A stretch of DNA of 64,000 bases from JAFCUW01 sp049898325 (lineage in GTDB: Bacteria; Pseudomonadota; Gammaproteobacteria; Burkholderiales; Burkholderiaceae_D): NCBI RefSeq assembly GCF_049898325.1, contig NZ_JAFCXL010000022.1, positions 1 to 64,000 of the forward strand. Direction: 5' to 3'. Shown piece after piece: positions 19,211-29,466 of this stretch. Made by a program: the position numbers and the translations under genes. The notes beneath the pieces are model-generated. The model was not told the DNA's origin and did not search any database. It saw nothing but the letters and a program-made list of their open reading frames with translations. Every line of letters begins with the position of its first letter. Position 1 is the stretch's first letter.

Positions 19211-20038
19211 TCAGCCTCCCGCCGCGAAACAGATGACGACACACTCGTTGAGGTTGTCGGCGCCGACGAAGTCGCCCACCATGTCGTCGCAAAAGCCGCC
19301 CCAGGCGCAGCCGCGCAAGCCGGTGGCGGTGGTACTGAGGTACAGGCTTTGCAAAAGCGCGCCCGCGTCGTTCATGATGAAGCGGTAGCCGCGCTGCAAA
19401 TACTTGCTCAAGGCACGTTCGAACACGGCGGTGACGACAAACATCACGTCGGCGTCTTCGCACATCTGTTGCGACGTGGTGTGACGCAGCAGGTCGGCCG
19501 GCACGATGTCGGGCCGCAGCAAGCTCAAACTGTGATCCTCGACCGCGTAGTGGTACAGGCCCGCGCGCAAGCCCTCGGCATGAAACACCAGCGGGTAGAT
19601 TTCCAGCGGGTACAAGCCGCCGGCCGAGCAGCTCGCGCGCAGCGGCTGCGCCGGCTGATCCGGCTGCGCCATGCTGACCGATCCCGTGATGCCATAGGAA
19701 AAATACAGAATCGCGCTGAGCGCCTCGATGGTCATGCGAGGGCCGCCGAAAGTGGCGCTGGTGTTCGACAGCGAGCGGCGCGTGCGCAGGGCATGCTCCA
19801 GCGTCATCGGCCCCAGGCTGGCCTTGGGCAGCGCGACCGATTCATAGCCCGGATAGGTTTTCCACGCCCGCACCACCATGCGGCGAATGGCGGGCGAGCG
19901 CAGAAACAGGGTGACGCGCTGCTTGAACAGGGCGTCGAGGGCCGGTGACAGCTTGGTGTGCTCGTGAAATTCCTCGACGATGGCGTGGTCGTCGTGGTCG
20001 AACATGTAGGCGTTGCTGAGCGTATCGAAGGACTTCAT
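19211..20038 (-). CDS. SagB-type thiazole/oxazole dehydrogenase
   Basis: A 275-aa FMN-dependent nitroreductase-fold protein of the SagB family, which oxidises azolines to aromatic azoles. Typical segments are ALRTRRSLSNTSATFGG near residue 84, CSAGGLYPLEIYPLVF near 136, and RFIMNDAGALLQSLYLSTTA near 222 followed by GLRGCAWGGF. The SagB motif that distinguishes it from general nitroreductases is present in the Ser-Ala-Gly-Gly-Leu-Tyr-Pro segment. Its presence predicts thiazoles or oxazoles rather than only azolines in the product. It lies between the two SagD-like YcaO genes. Confidence 0.93.
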   Translation of the reverse strand: MKSFDTLSNAYMFDHDDHAIVEEFHEHTKLSPALDALFKQRVTLFLRSPAIRRMVVRAWKTYPGYESVALPKASLGPMTLEHALRTRRSLSNTSATFGGPRMTIEALSAILYFSYGITGSVSMAQPDQPAQPLRASCSAGGLYPLEIYPLVFHAEGLRAGLYHYAVEDHSLSLLRPDIVPADLLRHTTSQQMCEDADVMFVVTAVFERALSKYLQRGYRFIMNDAGALLQSLYLSTTATGLRGCAWGGFCDDMVGDFVGADNLNECVVICFAAGG

Positions 20039-20046
20039 GGTGGCCC

Positions 20047-21387
20047 TCAGGGAAACGGGTGCGGCACGCGATTGAAGGCGGCGTCGCCGGCCAGGCCAAG
20101 GCGCGCCGGCACGTCCTGGTAGCGTGGACTGGCCAGCGCTGGCATGCTGTGAATCGAGGTCAGCGGCGCCAGTCCCGGCACCAGTATTTTTACGACCTGC
20201 AAACCCGCTTCGGCGATATCGCGCGGCGTCAGATCGACTTCGACGGCGTCAAGGCCGCACGCGGCCAGTGCCGCCTGCACCTGGCGCACATCGTCCTCGG
20301 GGCTGCGCGCCGGCGGCTGCGCGGGAATCGGCTTGAGCACGGCGCCATGGACCAGGAAGTCGAGCTCGCGCACCATCTCCGGTTCGCAGTACAGACGTAC
20401 GTGATCCTCGAACTCGACGATGTTGGCGTAGTCGGGGGCCGGGCGCCAGTCGGCCCGCTCGACCATCAGGTGACTGGCCCAGGCGTGGCACTGCGCGGCT
20501 TCGAGCAAGGCCTTGGCGCACGCCGCCACCAGGCTGGTACGGGTGGCGCAGCCGACCACCGCGAACGGCCCCCGCTTGCCCTGCGCGATCCCGATGCACA
20601 GCACGGTGGGCACGGCGATGTCCAGGGTGATGTCGACCAGGTGAAACTCGATGCGGCAGCCAGCGTAGTGCTTGTCGTACAGGGCGGCGAGCTGGTCGTT
20701 GCTGCGAATATCGAGGCGCGGCATCCGCAGCCGGCGCATCCAGACGATCATGAAGGCGTCGCGCTCGATACATTCGAGCAAGCCGCCCAGCCGCGCCCGG
20801 GTCCGGTCAGGCCCGGCGCTGGCGCCGGTCGACACGCCGATCGCCACGAAGTCGCTGCGCAAGATGGTGTCGCGGTACAGATACGGGATGTACACGAGCG
20901 GCGCCGGCACGAAGCGCGCTGCGCCGCTGGCGAGGCAGTGAGCGCGCGCCCAATACATTGCCGTCGCCGGCGTCCACGGGCGCACGGGAAACTGCGGATC
21001 GTCGAACTGCGCCGGCAGGTAGTGGGGAAACGCATCCATGCCAAGCGCCGCCGGCCCCAGGCGGGCGGCACTGGCATGGGTCAAGCGCTCCCAAGGGATC
21101 ACTGCGCACGCGTAGCGTTCGGCCGCCTCGCCCAGCGCCGCCAGGCCTGCCGCCTCGGCCGTCAGCCCGGCCGCGCCGGTGGCGCCGGGAATATCGGCGC
21201 CCAGGAACGCCGCCGTCGACGACAGCGCGCAGGCGCAGTTGTGGATGCGCGGCGCGCCCGGCTGTGCGCGCAGATGGACCAGGTGGCGCACCAGCGTGGT
21301 GGCCCCCACCAGGGTCGCCTGCAAGCGTGCGAACTGCGCGCCGGCAGCGTCGCCGCGACCATCGCGCAGTGGCGTGCTCAGGCCCAT
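20047..21387 (-). CDS. YcaO cyclodehydratase, SagD-like (first copy)
   Basis: A 446-aa YcaO (D-protein) directly after the E1-like gene, overlapping it by 10 nt. ATP-site segments are AALGEAAERYACAVIPWERL near residue 85 and RARLGGLLECIERDAFMIVW near 194. It ends in NRVPHPFP, a C-terminal proline-rich tail of the catalytically competent type. This gene order, E1-like partner then YcaO, is that of split C/D cyclodehydratases, so this copy is the most likely partner of the leader-binding protein. I take the ATG at 21387 (MGLSTPLRDGRGD); the frame is open 11 codons further but inside the E1 gene. Confidence 0.92.
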   Translation of the reverse strand: MGLSTPLRDGRGDAAGAQFARLQATLVGATTLVRHLVHLRAQPGAPRIHNCACALSSTAAFLGADIPGATGAAGLTAEAAGLAALGEAAERYACAVIPWERLTHASAARLGPAALGMDAFPHYLPAQFDDPQFPVRPWTPATAMYWARAHCLASGAARFVPAPLVYIPYLYRDTILRSDFVAIGVSTGASAGPDRTRARLGGLLECIERDAFMIVWMRRLRMPRLDIRSNDQLAALYDKHYAGCRIEFHLVDITLDIAVPTVLCIGIAQGKRGPFAVVGCATRTSLVAACAKALLEAAQCHAWASHLMVERADWRPAPDYANIVEFEDHVRLYCEPEMVRELDFLVHGAVLKPIPAQPPARSPEDDVRQVQAALAACGLDAVEVDLTPRDIAEAGLQVVKILVPGLAPLTSIHSMPALASPRYQDVPARLGLAGDAAFNRVPHPFP

Positions 21388-22508
21388 GCGGCCACCCGCT
21401 GCTGGCCGGCGCGGCCGCAAACGGGGCAGCGCGGCAGCTTCAATACATGGTGCAGGGTCAGCGAATAATCATCGAGCTCCACCGACAACATCTTGCCAGT
21501 GGTCTTGGCGATGCGCGACGGCAGCAAGGTATCACACACTTCGATACAGGCCAGGTTGGCGGCTATATCGGCGCGCGGCGCGAAATGGCCGAAGTCGACC
21601 CGCGGCCCCCCTTGCCGCACATATTCTTCGAGCCGCTCGCTGACCGCCACGTTGTGCAGGTTGCTTTTCAGGCGCGTTTCAAAGCAGCTGAAGCAGGCTG
21701 TCGAAGGGGGCACGATGGTGGGGCCGACGGTGACGCCACAGTGCTGGACGGCGCCCAGCAAAGTCCACGGCAGCCGCGCCAGCTGGGCGGCCCGGTTCAA
21801 TCCATGCAGGCTGTCGTAAAAAAAGGTCGGCCCATCGATCACCGCCACCGCCATCGAGACCCCCTGCAGCAGTGCCGTCCAGTCCTGGTCCGACTGGGGG
21901 ACGGCCGCCACGCAACGCACCGTGTCGGCGCCGCCCACGCGCTCCTGCCACACCGCCTGCCAGCTGCGGCCGGCATCGGCCGGCAGCAGTTGGGCGCTGT
22001 GGTGGACGTCGCGCGCCGAAATGGTGTCGCAGCCGACCACGGTGATACGGCCGACGCCCACCTGCAGCAAGTTCGCCACCAGGCTGCTGGTCATCGGCGC
22101 GGCGTTCACGATCAGCACGTGCGCCTGCTGCAGCACCGCCAGCGCGGCGCCGCCATCGTCCTGCTTATCAGAAAAAAACAGTTTGACCGCTTCGAACGGA
22201 CCCGTATCGACCGCGCTGCCGGCCGCGGCCGGCGCCGTCAGCGTCAGGAAGCCATGGTCGTGCAAGGTGTGCAGCAAGGCGCGCGCGCGTTTCACCGGCA
22301 GTTGCTGGTGCAGCCGGCGTTGCACTTCACTGGCATCGTGCTCGCCATTGAGCAAGGGCGCGAGCAGACCGACGATGTCGCCGGCGGTGCGCGTGGAGGT
22401 GCGCAGGGTCGCCTGGTTGGCGTGCAGGATCACCTCACCGCCATCGCCGGGCAATACATAAAAGGGTTGAAGACGCAGGCGCTGTGCGCCGAAAATCATG
22501 TCGGACAT
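21378..22508 (-). CDS. E1-like TOMM leader-binding cyclodehydratase partner (SagC type)
   Basis: A 376-aa protein of the ThiF/E1-like bacteriocin cyclodehydratase family. Residues 1-95 form a winged-helix region (VILHANQATLRTSTRT, then helices ending HDHGFLTL) expected to bind the precursor leader. The E1-like middle has VLIVNAAPMTSSLVANLL near 131. Zinc-binding pairs CFSC (272-275) and CPVC (361-364) are intact. It brings the precursor to a YcaO partner. The ATG at 22508, behind GGGAAAG, is well supported; the frame runs open upstream through the precursor gene without meaning. Confidence 0.92.
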   Translation of the reverse strand: MSDMIFGAQRLRLQPFYVLPGDGGEVILHANQATLRTSTRTAGDIVGLLAPLLNGEHDASEVQRRLHQQLPVKRARALLHTLHDHGFLTLTAPAAAGSAVDTGPFEAVKLFFSDKQDDGGAALAVLQQAHVLIVNAAPMTSSLVANLLQVGVGRITVVGCDTISARDVHHSAQLLPADAGRSWQAVWQERVGGADTVRCVAAVPQSDQDWTALLQGVSMAVAVIDGPTFFYDSLHGLNRAAQLARLPWTLLGAVQHCGVTVGPTIVPPSTACFSCFETRLKSNLHNVAVSERLEEYVRQGGPRVDFGHFAPRADIAANLACIEVCDTLLPSRIAKTTGKMLSVELDDYSLTLHHVLKLPRCPVCGRAGQQRVAAWA

Positions 22509-22532
22509 GGGCTTTCCCGGATGATGGCGGCG

Positions 22533-22549
22533 GCCCGGCTCAAGCGGGC
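22533..22549 (-). promoter_or_regulatory. hairpin between precursor and E1 gene
   Basis: A short inverted repeat GCCCG / CGGGC around a 7-nt loop lies in the 97-nt gap after the precursor stop. There is no T run. Hairpins at this place often let more precursor than enzyme be made, by partial termination or by protecting the 3' end of the precursor message. This is weak evidence from position and pairing only. Confidence 0.3.
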
Positions 22550-22605
22550 GCCAGCCGTTTCGCGCCAATGCCGGATCGACATCGACGCGAACATTACGGC
22601 GTGAA

Positions 22606-22770
22606 CTACTCGGCGAACACGCAGGAACTCGAGGTCGAAGAGCAGGTCGAGCTGGTGCTGCTGGTGGTGGCGCAAAACATTCTGCCCATAAATTCATTGC
22701 CGAACATGCTTTGGTCTTGCAGGACTTCAAAATCGAGTTCATCGTCGCTGTCGATATCGTCGTGGTCCAT
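22606..22770 (-). CDS. RiPP precursor peptide with Cys/Ser/Thr-only core
   Basis: A 54-aa peptide and first gene of the operon. Residues 1-30 are an acidic leader (MDHDDIDSDDELDFEVLQDQ, then SMFGNEFMGR) much like thiopeptide and other TOMM leaders. The core runs MF then CATTSSTSSTCSSTSSSC (33-50), where 17 of 18 residues can be heterocyclised (3 Cys, 5 Thr, 9 Ser), and ends VFAE. The start ATG at 22770 follows GGAGAG at ideal spacing; a longer frame from 22851 adds an unrelated basic segment. Cleavage is most likely near Gly29-Arg30 or before Cys33. No second precursor is visible in the cluster. The product class would be a linear poly-azol(in)e, with no sign of thiopeptide macrocycle genes. 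Confidence 0.9.
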   Translation of the reverse strand: MDHDDIDSDDELDFEVLQDQSMFGNEFMGRMFCATTSSTSSTCSSTSSSCVFAE

Positions 22771-22868
22771 GCTATTCTCTCCAAGTGGATGCGTGGTGGG
22801 ATGGCCGGTCCGGAAAATGCCTATCCCCGACCTGGCGCGCTTGCAATGCATGTACGGAAATTGAAGAA

Positions 22869-22897
22869 TTAATATAGCGTCCGTACAATGGACCCAA
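22869..22897 (-). promoter_or_regulatory. candidate promoter of the RiPP operon
   Basis: On the minus strand TTGGGT (22892-22897) and TATTAA (22869-22874) are 17 bp apart, about 100 nt before the precursor start. An imperfect dyad GTCC-N7-GGAC (22879-22893) lies within the spacer and could be an operator. Only moderate matches to sigma-70 consensus. Confidence 0.35.
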
Positions 22898-23096
22898 TGA
22901 TAGAGCCCGCTTTAAAGACGCCTTTGTCAATGCACAAGAACGCTTTTAGAGGCAGCAAGTGCGTATTTTTGATAGATTTGGCGCCGCGATATTGGCCGGG
23001 CCAGCGCGATGAGCGATGGCGCGCGCGGGCAAGGCGCGAGCAGGCCGCATGGCGAGGCGTGCCATGAGAAACCAGCGATCGACGCTCAGCGCAGGC

Positions 23097-23133
23097 AAAA
23101 AAACGCCGCCCTGGCTTTCGCAAGGACGGCGTT
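23097..23133 (-). terminator. Rho-independent terminator of the formate dehydrogenase operon
   Basis: On the minus strand AACGCCG pairs with CGGCGTT across a GC-rich loop with a GAAA centre, followed by a run of seven T. It sits 18 nt after the fdsA stop and separates that operon from the RiPP promoter. Confidence 0.9.
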
Positions 23134-23150
23134 GGCTGACACGTTACGGC

Positions 23151-25987
23151 TTATGCGCCGGCGCGCGCCTTCTCGGTCGCAATCAATACCTGGCCACCAC
23201 CGTAGCTGCCCTGCACGGGCGCGTCGCCGCCCAGGGTGATACGGATGGCGCAGTATTTGAACTCGGGGATCTTGGCGAACGGATCGAGGGCCGCATTGGT
23301 GAGCCGGTTGATGGCCGCCTCGTAATAGCAGAACGGCACGAACACGGCGCCCCGCGGCGAGCTTTCGTCGGCGCGCGCATACAGCCCCACCTTGCCGCGG
23401 CGCGACTCGATGGTGATGATGTCGCCCGGCTGCCCGCCCATCGCCGCCAGGTCGAGCGGGTGCACCAGCGCCACCGGGTCCGGCTCGAGCGCGTCGAGCA
23501 CCAGCGCCCGGCGCGTCATGCTGCCCGTGTGCCAGTGTTCGAGCTGGCGCCCGGTGATGAGCACGAACGGGTAGTCGGTATCGGGCCGTTCGGCCGCCGG
23601 GATGATATCGGCGGGCACGAACTTGGCCCGTCCCGATTCACGCGGGAAGGTCTCGGTGAACACGACGGAGGTGCCCGGGTCGCCTTCCTTGACGCACGGG
23701 TACGTCACCGCGTGCTCCGCTTCAAGCCGGTCCCAGGTGATGCCACCGATGCTCGGCATGGTGCGGCGCATTTCGTCGAACACTTCCGAGACGTGGCCGT
23801 ACTGCCAGTCCAGGCCCATGCGCTTGGCGATCTGCGCAATGATCCACAGGTCCGGTTTCGCATCGCCCGGCGCCTGCAAGGCCTTGCGTCCCATCTGCAC
23901 CAGCCGGTCGGTGTTGGTGAACGTGCCATCCTTCTCGGGGAAGGCGGTGGCCGGCAAAATGACGTCGGCCAGGTAGGCCGTCTCGGTGAGGAAAATATCC
24001 TGCACCACCAGGTGCTCGAGCGAGGCAAGTGCATCGCGCGCGTGGTTGGCGTCCGGGTCCGACATGGCCGGGTTCTCGCCCATCACGTACATGCCGCGAA
24101 TATCGCCATGCTTGATCGCGTGCATCACTTCGACCACCGTCAGGCCCGGCTTCTTGTCGAGCGTGTCCGGCGCCAGGCCCCAGGCTTTCTCGAAACTGGC
24201 CTGCACCTTGGGATCGGTGACGTGCTGGTAATCGGGATACATCATGGGAATGAGGCCCGCGTCGGAGGCGCCCTGCACATTGTTCTGCCCCCGCAGCGGA
24301 TGCAGGCCCGTGCCGTCGCGGCCGATCTGGCCCGTCATCAGGGCCAGCGCGATCAGGCAGCGGGCGTTGTCGGTGCCGTGCACGTGCTGCGACACGCCCA
24401 TGCCCCACAGGATCATCGATCCCTTCGAGGTGGCGTACAGGCGCGCCGTGTAGCGCAGGGTGTCGGCGTCGATGCCGCAGATGGGCGCCATCAGCTCGGG
24501 GCTGTAGCCCTCGACGTTCTTTTTCAGCTCCTCGTAACCGATGGTGCGGCTGTCGATGAAGGCCTGGTCAACCAGGTTCTCATGGACGATCACGTGCATC
24601 ATCGCGTTGAGCATGGCGACGTCGGTGTCGGGCTTGAACTGCAGGAAGCGGTGCGAAATACGCGCCAGTTCCGAGCGGCGCGGGTCCATCACGATCAGCT
24701 TGCTGCCGTTGGCCACCGCATTCTTGATCCAGGTGGCCGCCACCGGGTGGTTGACGGTGGGGTTGGCGCCGATGATGACGATCACCTCGGCCTTGACCAC
24801 GTCCATCACCGGGTTCGACACGGCGCCCGAGCCAATTCCCTCGAGCAGCGCCACCACCGACGAGGCGTGGCACAGGCGCGTGCAATGGTCGACATTGTTC
24901 GAGCCGAAGCCGGTGCGCACCAGCTTCTGGAACAGGTAGGCTTCTTCGTTCGAGCCCTTGGCCGAACCGAAGCCGGCCAGCGAGCGCTTGCCGTGGGTGT
25001 CGCGGATCTGGGCCAGCTTGCCGCCGGCCAGTTCCAGCGCCTCTTCCCAGCTCGCTTCGCGGAAGAACTCCATGACGCGGCTCGGGTCCATCTCGACGTC
25101 GCCCCGCTTGGGCGCGTCGCTGCGGCGAATCAGCGGCACCGTCAGGCGGTGCGGGTGGTGCGCGTAATCAAAGCCATAGCGGCCCTTGACGCACAGGCGG
25201 CCCTGGTTGGCGGGACCGTCGCGGCCCTCGACATACAGGATTTTATTGTCCTTGACGTTGTAGGTCAGCTGGCAACCCACGCCGCAGAACGGGCACAGCG
25301 ACTCGATCTGCTTGTCGGGCACGCTCAAGGCGACCTCGCGCGCCGGCATCAGCGCGCCGGTCGGGCACGCCTGCACGCACTCGCCGCAGGCAACGCAGGT
25401 CGAGTTGCCCATCGGGTCGTCCATGTCGAACACGATTTTCGTGTCTTCGCCGCGCAGCGACAGGCCGATGACGTCGTTCATCTGCTCGTCGCGGCAGGCG
25501 CGCACGCAGCGCGTGCACTGGATGCAGGCGTCGAGATTGACCGACATGGCCGCGTGCGACAGGTCGGGGGCGATGCGCGCGCGCGCTTCGAAGCGGGGCC
25601 GGCCCACCTCGAGCTTGGCGGCCCACTGGTCGACTTCATTGTCGCGCGTGTAGGCCGTCTCCGGCATGTCCGACAGCAGCAGCTCGAGCACCATTTTTTG
25701 CGCGGCGACGGCGCGCTCGCTCTGGCTGTCGACCTTCATGCCTTCGGTGGGGAAGCGGCAGCACGAGGGCGCCAGCACCCGTTCGCCGTTGATCTCGACC
25801 ATGCACGAGCGGCAGTTGCCGACCGCGTCCAGGCCCGGCTTGTAACACAGGCGGGGGATCTCGACGCCTTCGCGGTCGGCGATCTCGATCAGGGTGTCGC
25901 TGGCGCGCGCGGTGACGCTGCGGCCATTCAATTCGAACGTCACGGTGGGGACGTCGATCCGGCTCAATTCATTGCGGGTGATGGCGT

Positions 25988-25991
<4 letters not shown>
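23151..25991 (-). CDS. fdsA: NAD-dependent formate dehydrogenase, catalytic (alpha) subunit
   Basis: A 946-aa molybdenum/tungsten bis-MGD enzyme subunit that oxidises formate to CO2. The N terminus is a [2Fe-2S] domain (LCYKPGLDAVGNCRSCMVEI, Cys 49/60/63 and later CC). A NuoG-like 4Fe4S stretch follows (CIQCTRCVRACRDEQ, CVACGECVQACPTGAL), then the FdhF-type 4Fe4S site CPFCGVGCQLTYNV. The active-site region DHCTRLCHASSVVALLEG carries cysteine, not selenocysteine. The C-terminal MGD-binding domain is complete. I place the start at 25991, overlapping the diaphorase stop by ATGA. Its electrons pass to NAD through the fused FdsB partner. Confidence 0.95.
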
Positions 25992-27706
<1,715 letters not shown>

Positions 27707-27812
27707 ACTGTTTCCTGTGTCAGGGCCTGTGTCAGGCCTCAATGGGCTTGGCTCATTGGCGTCGCCTCAATTTACGACACCGGGCCACCTTGTCGGCGTG
27801 CCCGGCATCACT

Positions 27813-27840
27813 AGTCTACCTACTACGTTTTCACCACCAA
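27813..27840 (-). promoter_or_regulatory. candidate promoter of the formate dehydrogenase operon
   Basis: On the minus strand TTGGTG (27835-27840) and TAGACT (27813-27818) are 16 bp apart, about 110 nt before the fdsB start, in the 218-bp gap after frc. Plausible but weak. Confidence 0.25.
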
Positions 27841-27924
27841 GTACTTGTTTACCTTACTCTTTTTCACTTACGGGGACGGCATTTTCTTACTGTACGTCGA
27901 GCAACAAACCGGGTCAGTGCTTCT

Positions 27925-29172
27925 TCAAATCACGCGTTCGCTGCGCAGGTGGGCGATTTCCTCGCTGCTGTAACCGAGTTGCGACAGCACCTGTTCCGTG
28001 TGCTCGCCCAGCAGCGGCGAGCGCTCGACGTCGGTGGGGCTGTCCGACAGCTTGATCGGGTTGCCCACCGTGAGGTATTTGCCCCGTTCCGGGTGGTCCA
28101 CCTCGACGATGGTGCCGGTCTTGCGCAGCGACGGCTCTTCGGCGATTTCCTTCATCGACAGGATGGGACCGCACGGAATGTCGAACTGGTTCATGGCGTC
28201 CATCGCCTCGAACTTGGTCATGGTCTTGGTCCACTCTTCGACCGTGGCGAAAATTTCCATCAGGCGGGGCAGGCGCGCGCGCGGGGTGGCGTAGTCGGGA
28301 TGGGAAATCCATTCCTCCTTGCCGATCACGCGGCAGATCGCGGCCCAGGCCGGCGCCTGCGCGACAAAGTAGATGTAGGCGTTGGGGTCGAGTTCCCAGC
28401 CCTTGCACTTTAAAATCCAGCCGGGCTGGCCGCCGCCCGAGGCATTGCCGGCGCGCGGCACGGAGTCGCCGAACTGCCCGTTCGGATACTGGGGATACTC
28501 TTCCATCACGCCGGTGCGCTCGAGCCGCTGCTGGTCGCGCAATTTGACCCGGCACAGGTTGAGCACCGCGTCCTGCATCGAGGTCAGCACTTTTTGGCCG
28601 CGCCCCGTGTGGGTGCGCTGGTACAGGGCGGTGACGATGCCCAGCGCCAGGTGCAGGCCGCTGCCGCTGTCGCCGATCTGGGCGCCGGTCACCATCGGCG
28701 GGCCGTCGTCGAAGCCGGTGGTGGCGGCCGAGCCGCCGGCGCACTGGGCGACGTTTTCATAGACCTTGCAGTGCTCGTAGGGACCGGGGCCGAAACCCTT
28801 GACGGACGCCACGATCATTTTCGGATTGAGTTCCTGGATGCGTTCCCAGCTAAAGCCCATGCGGTCGAGCGCGCCGGGGGCGAAATTTTCCACCAGCACA
28901 TCGCAATCCTTGATCAGGGTCTCCAGCACTTCCTTGCCCAGCGGCTTCTTGGTGTCGAGTGTGATCGAGCGCTTGTTGTGATTCAACATCGTGAAATACA
29001 GGCTGTCGACGCCGGGAATGTCGCGCAACTGGCCGCGCGTGGCATCGCCCTCGCCGGCCCGCTCCACCTTGATCACGTCGGCGCCGAACCACGCCAGCAG
29101 CTGCGTGCAGGTCGGGCCCGACTGCACATGGGTAAAATCGAGAATACGTACGCCGTCCAATGCTTTGCTCAT
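27925..29172 (-). CDS. frc: formyl-CoA:oxalate CoA-transferase
   Basis: A 415-aa class III CoA-transferase that follows E. coli Frc almost throughout: MSKALDGVRILDFTHVQSGP at the N terminus, LRDIPGVDSLYFTMLNHNKR, the stretch GAQIGDSGSGLHLALG containing the catalytic aspartate (D168), and SMQDAVLNLCRVKLRDQQRL. It moves CoA from formyl-CoA to oxalate, giving formate and oxalyl-CoA. The start at 29172 follows GGAGTG; an upstream ATG at 29217 is less likely. The partner oxalyl-CoA decarboxylase (Oxc) is not in this window. Formate it releases could feed the formate dehydrogenase encoded just downstream. Confidence 0.95.
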   Translation of the reverse strand: MSKALDGVRILDFTHVQSGPTCTQLLAWFGADVIKVERAGEGDATRGQLRDIPGVDSLYFTMLNHNKRSITLDTKKPLGKEVLETLIKDCDVLVENFAPGALDRMGFSWERIQELNPKMIVASVKGFGPGPYEHCKVYENVAQCAGGSAATTGFDDGPPMVTGAQIGDSGSGLHLALGIVTALYQRTHTGRGQKVLTSMQDAVLNLCRVKLRDQQRLERTGVMEEYPQYPNGQFGDSVPRAGNASGGGQPGWILKCKGWELDPNAYIYFVAQAPAWAAICRVIGKEEWISHPDYATPRARLPRLMEIFATVEEWTKTMTKFEAMDAMNQFDIPCGPILSMKEIAEEPSLRKTGTIVEVDHPERGKYLTVGNPIKLSDSPTDVERSPLLGEHTEQVLSQLGYSSEEIAHLRSERVI

Positions 29173-29466
29173 GGCACCACTCCGATAAATGTCTCTGTTT
29201 TCGATTATGCCCGACAAAGCCGCCAGATTGTGGTCAGCTCAGTTGTCCCCGTCTGTCTGTTTTTATCGATGATTCGGCGGCGTAGGGGCATCATATCGAC
29301 GCCCCCCTCGCGGGCTCATTGACCACGGTCAAGAATAGCCAGAAGCCCAAGTTGCTGGCATGCCTGACAAGGAAAATGCCCCCTTTTGCCGCAATTTCAG
29401 CATCTGCCAGCCCACGTTTTGCCGGGGGCTTGTATGCTTGTCACCTATCGAACCCTGGAGCTGACC

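Noticed and set aside
7751..22770. Thiopeptide biosynthesis cluster
   Set aside because: The leader and Ser/Cys-rich core resemble thiopeptides, but there is no LanB-type dehydratase and no [4+2] cyclase gene, so no macrocycle can be predicted.
22606..22851. 81-aa version of the precursor
   Set aside because: The upstream ATG has no ribosome site and adds an unrelated basic segment; the ATG at 22770 has GGAGAG at proper spacing and starts a typical acidic leader.
24885..24925. Selenocysteine in formate dehydrogenase
   Set aside because: The active-site segment reads DHCTRLCHASS with ordinary Cys codons and no in-frame TGA.
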